Shown: positions 62,406 through 64,000 of the stretch, one piece after another | Layout: each line of letters starts with the position of its first letter | How positions within the stretch are numbered: the first letter of the stretch is position 1 | Assembly (NCBI GenBank): GCA_937903155.1 | Contig: CALCZU010000119.1 | Span: 18,111 to 82,110 of the forward strand | Reading direction: 5' to 3' | Length of the DNA: 64,000 nt | DNA from: an uncultured Bdellovibrionales bacterium | Lineage (GTDB): Bacteria; Bdellovibrionota; FAC87; UBA2466 | Translations under genes and position numbers: made by a program | Notes under the pieces: model-generated | The model's database searches: none | The model's input: the letters and a program-made list of their open reading frames with translations, nothing else | What the model was told of the DNA's origin: nothing

Positions 62406-62998
62406 GTTTTTTCCTTTCGATCAAAAATCAATCGTTTGATATTTCCAGTATGACGAGCCAAAACAATCGAAGACACTCCCGCGATCAAAAATAAAATCGG
62501 CTCTGGGGGTTCGGTCTTCCAAAGAAACACAACACAGCTGAGAATTCCTGCAAGAGAGCCCAACGCACTGATTTTTGAGACAAGAACGACGACGGCATAA
62601 ACTCCGATAGCGATCGCACCACATACGGGACTTAAAACCATGACGGTTCCAAGACCCGTCGCGACGCCCTTCCCTCCTTGGAATTTGAGAAAAATACTAA
62701 AGCAGTGTCCAACGACTAGACTGATAGATGCAAACGTCAGAAGCCATTCTTGTGCAGGATAAAAACGGTGAAGAAGAAAAATTGGGACGTAGCCTTTCGC
62801 GAAATCAATCAGAAGCGTGACGATTCCGGCGTACCAACCAAAAACTCGAGTGACATTGGTCGCACCAATATTCCCACTCCCCATTTCGCGGACATCCATT
62901 CCATATTTTTGACGAGAAAGAACAACGCCTGTCGGAAAACTTCCAATCAGATAAGCACCCAGAAAAATAAGGATTGAGTGAAATGAAGGACTTTCCAT
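62402..62998 (-). CDS. plsY: Glycerol-3-phosphate acyltransferase PlsY
   Basis: PlsY acylates glycerol-3-phosphate from acyl-phosphate in the inner membrane, feeding the CdsA substrate. 198 residues, five helices; motifs IGSFPTGVVLSR, GSGNIGATNVTRVFGW and FKFQGGKGVATGLGTVM-type (LKFQGGKGVATGLG) are intact. First gene of the plsY-trx-fumarase operon. Confidence 0.96.
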   Translation of the reverse strand: MESPSFHSILIFLGAYLIGSFPTGVVLSRQKYGMDVREMGSGNIGATNVTRVFGWYAGIVTLLIDFAKGYVPIFLLHRFYPAQEWLLTFASISLVVGHCFSIFLKFQGGKGVATGLGTVMVLSPVCGAIAIGVYAVVVLVSKISALGSLAGILSCVVFLWKTEPPEPILFLIAGVSSIVLARHTGNIKRLIFDRKEKT

Positions 62999-63040
62999 TA
63001 ACTCACTGTAATAATTGGAGAAGTCCGAGATTGCAACTCT

Positions 63041-63436
63041 TTAAGGCGAGCTTCGAAAAGGGCTATTATTTCGCAGAGTCAGCTCATCGCGCCGCTTTTG
63101 AATTTCATCAGTAGATTTTTGTCGTTCACTTGCAAAACATTTTCGAAAGGCCGCCATTCCAAGCGTCCGCTTTTGTGACTCGCACTTTTCTGACCACGCT
63201 TCACGTTGATTGCGATTGTAGGAGATTTCATCGCCGTAGTACCGACTTTTGCCGGTGATGCTTTTTGCGGATTCGGCTTGAGGTTTGGAATTGAAAAAGT
63301 CTTTATCGAACGGTTTTAAGAGAGTTGGGTTCGCGGGATAGAAGTAAGTTGAGTCCACCGGAACGACGACAACGGTCGTGTCGGAGTGAGCTAAGCTGCA
63401 GAGAAATAATAAACTAAGAATTTGTAACCACTTCAC
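63041..63436 (-). CDS. Small exported protein of unknown function
   Basis: GTG 63436 is preferred over an upstream in-frame ATG because GGGGG lies 8 nt upstream and the next codons give a signal peptide (KWLQILSLLFLCSLAHS). The 131-residue protein has a Tyr/Pro-rich N-terminal part (VDSTYFYPANPTLLKPFDKD) and a charged helical C-terminus with two cysteines (SEKCESQ, FRKCFASE). Family not recognised. Confidence 0.7.
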   Translation of the reverse strand: MKWLQILSLLFLCSLAHSDTTVVVVPVDSTYFYPANPTLLKPFDKDFFNSKPQAESAKSITGKSRYYGDEISYNRNQREAWSEKCESQKRTLGMAAFRKCFASERQKSTDEIQKRRDELTLRNNSPFRSSP

Positions 63437-63568
63437 GTGAGAACCCCCAAAATACGTAGACTGGGAGTGCACGGGCGATGCCAGCCGGTCCAGGCTTGGG
63501 TGGGATTTGAGAAGGGACGTGGTTTGGCTTTTTTTGCGGAATTTTGTCAGGGGGTGCGAGAGTCCGAG

Positions 63569-63600
63569 CTTCCGTCTCCGCTAAAGCTGCGCCGGACAGG
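63569..63600. repeat. Dispersed palindromic repeat, family 2, copy B
   Basis: Reads CTTCCGTCTCCGCTAAAGCT followed by GCGCCGGACAGG. It is the exact complement of 63824-63853 over 30 bases and similar to the copy at 42554-42583. Confidence 0.85.
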
Positions 63601-63794
63601 CGGGCGAATGCTCGGGCTTCTCGGGAAGCCCAAGCATCGCCCGAACGCGTGGGGTGGCGGTGCAGAGAAAGGCGTTTTGGGTGGGGACGGGAGTCGGGAC
63701 TTTGCGGAGACCTCGGATATGGAGTTGGGTGAGGCGTGAGTGTGGTGTGATTGCAGGGCACGTAACGTGAAAGTCTTCGCCCGCGTGGAACCCT

Positions 63795-63861
63795 CGTCGT
63801 TGCGAGGAGCGTGAGCGACGACTTGTCCGGCGCAGCTTTAGCGGAGACGGAAGCAATCTCG
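63795..63861. repeat. Family 1 palindrome split by a family 2 palindrome
   Basis: The family 1 element is recognisable as CGTCGTTGCGAGGAGCG...GCGACGA and, after 30 foreign bases, AGCAATCTCG. The foreign part (about 63822-63851) is family 2: CTTGTCCGGCGCAGC through GGAGACGGA. Deleting it restores the consensus seen at 57986-58021, apart from one extra T and A/G changes. Confidence 0.8.
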
Positions 63862-64000
63862 CTGCAAAAGAGCGCGCGAGTTGAGGGCTGGGAGTAGTTC
63901 ACTTTGCACGTGCAAGGTGAGACGGTTCTGTATTTTATTTTTAATGGAAAGTGCCGTAAGCGTGTTGCTTCCTTGTTTGAGATTACTTCTCCCCGTCATT

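Larger units (their letters stand above)
63437..64000. repeat. Palindrome-rich, GC-rich tail region, no confident gene
   Basis: The stretch holds a 30-bp perfect inverted repeat (63571-63598 core on the left, 63824-63853 on the right; family 2 palindrome on both arms), an imperfect hairpin of about 19 bp (CGGGCGAATGCTCGGGCTT at 63601 pairing with GAAGCCCAAGCATCGCCCG), and one family 1 copy. Its GC content is visibly higher than the neighbours. Several overlapping open frames exist on both strands but none has a start site, codon pattern or domain that I believe. The last 100 bases return to AT-rich DNA and probably lead to the next gene. Confidence 0.7.

Noticed and set aside
63414..63902. 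Minus- and plus-strand frames in the palindrome-rich tail
   Set aside because: Pro/Arg/Ser-rich translations of repeats, no start context; all frames overlap each other.
1..64000. CRISPR array, prophage, transposase or tRNA/rRNA genes
   Set aside because: No regularly spaced direct repeats, no phage or transposase proteins, and no cloverleaf or rRNA sequence was found in the intergenic regions by eye. A tRNA search program would be decisive.

Overview
The window reads as a chromosomal segment of a free-living, respiring, flagellated Gram-negative bacterium of moderate GC content. Gene content and order point to the Bdellovibrionota (Bdellovibrio/Oligoflexia relatives): a short flagellin without variable domains, a PIN-PhoH gene fused by overlap to rseP, a ribbon-helix-helix gene in front of lepA-lepB, many lineage-specific secreted proteins and lipoproteins, and an astacin-type protease. 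This placement is inference from gene content. I saw no rRNA, tRNA, CRISPR array, prophage or transposase gene.

Region by region. 1-542 holds the 5' part of a secreted delta-60-repeat protein. 927-6558 is a tightly packed housekeeping operon, rpsB-tsf-pyrH-frr-uppS-cdsA-dxr, with 4-nt stop/start overlaps. In many bacteria rseP follows dxr directly; here about 3.2 kb (secreted protein, chromate transporter, secreted protein, GST) lies between, and rseP then overlaps a PIN-PhoH gene (9764-12750). 12783-20610 holds a DUF72 gene, a secreted protein, a repeat-rich spacer, an RHH regulator, lepA-lepB, a degenerate HD-GYP gene and uvrC. 20783-32717 is an envelope/secretome region: DUF2334 deacetylase-like protein, a 970-residue beta-propeller lipoprotein, an eIF1/SUI1-like factor, several lineage-specific exported proteins, an astacin and homogentisate dioxygenase.

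32876-36768 is an aa3-type cytochrome oxidase operon (coxB-A-C-D) plus two small membrane proteins. 36755-42432 contains secreted proteins, including a ricin-like lectin, and then the most unusual feature of the window: two tandem copies of a two-gene cassette. Each cassette has a cytoplasmic helical-repeat protein with a C-terminal OmpR-like winged helix, overlapping by 4 nt with an exported protein. 42649-49031 is a motility/regulation area: NosL-like protein, sigma-54 activator without a sensor domain, CoaB, a flagellin behind a clear sigma-28-type promoter, a CheD-like protein lacking the catalytic cysteine, a glycosyltransferase and an HtrA protease. 49370-53082 encodes TCA genes icd, sucC, sucD and then ndk. 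53141-64000 carries envelope proteins, a hybrid histidine kinase, a small Cys/Arg-rich exported peptide, class I fumarase with a thioredoxin-TPR gene and plsY, and a palindrome-rich tail.

Two families of short dispersed palindromes recur in intergenic DNA. One copy at 63795-63861 appears to be split by a member of the other family. Two genes (uppS and one cassette regulator) appear to use CTG start codons, because conserved N-terminal sequence lies upstream of every ATG/GTG/TTG.
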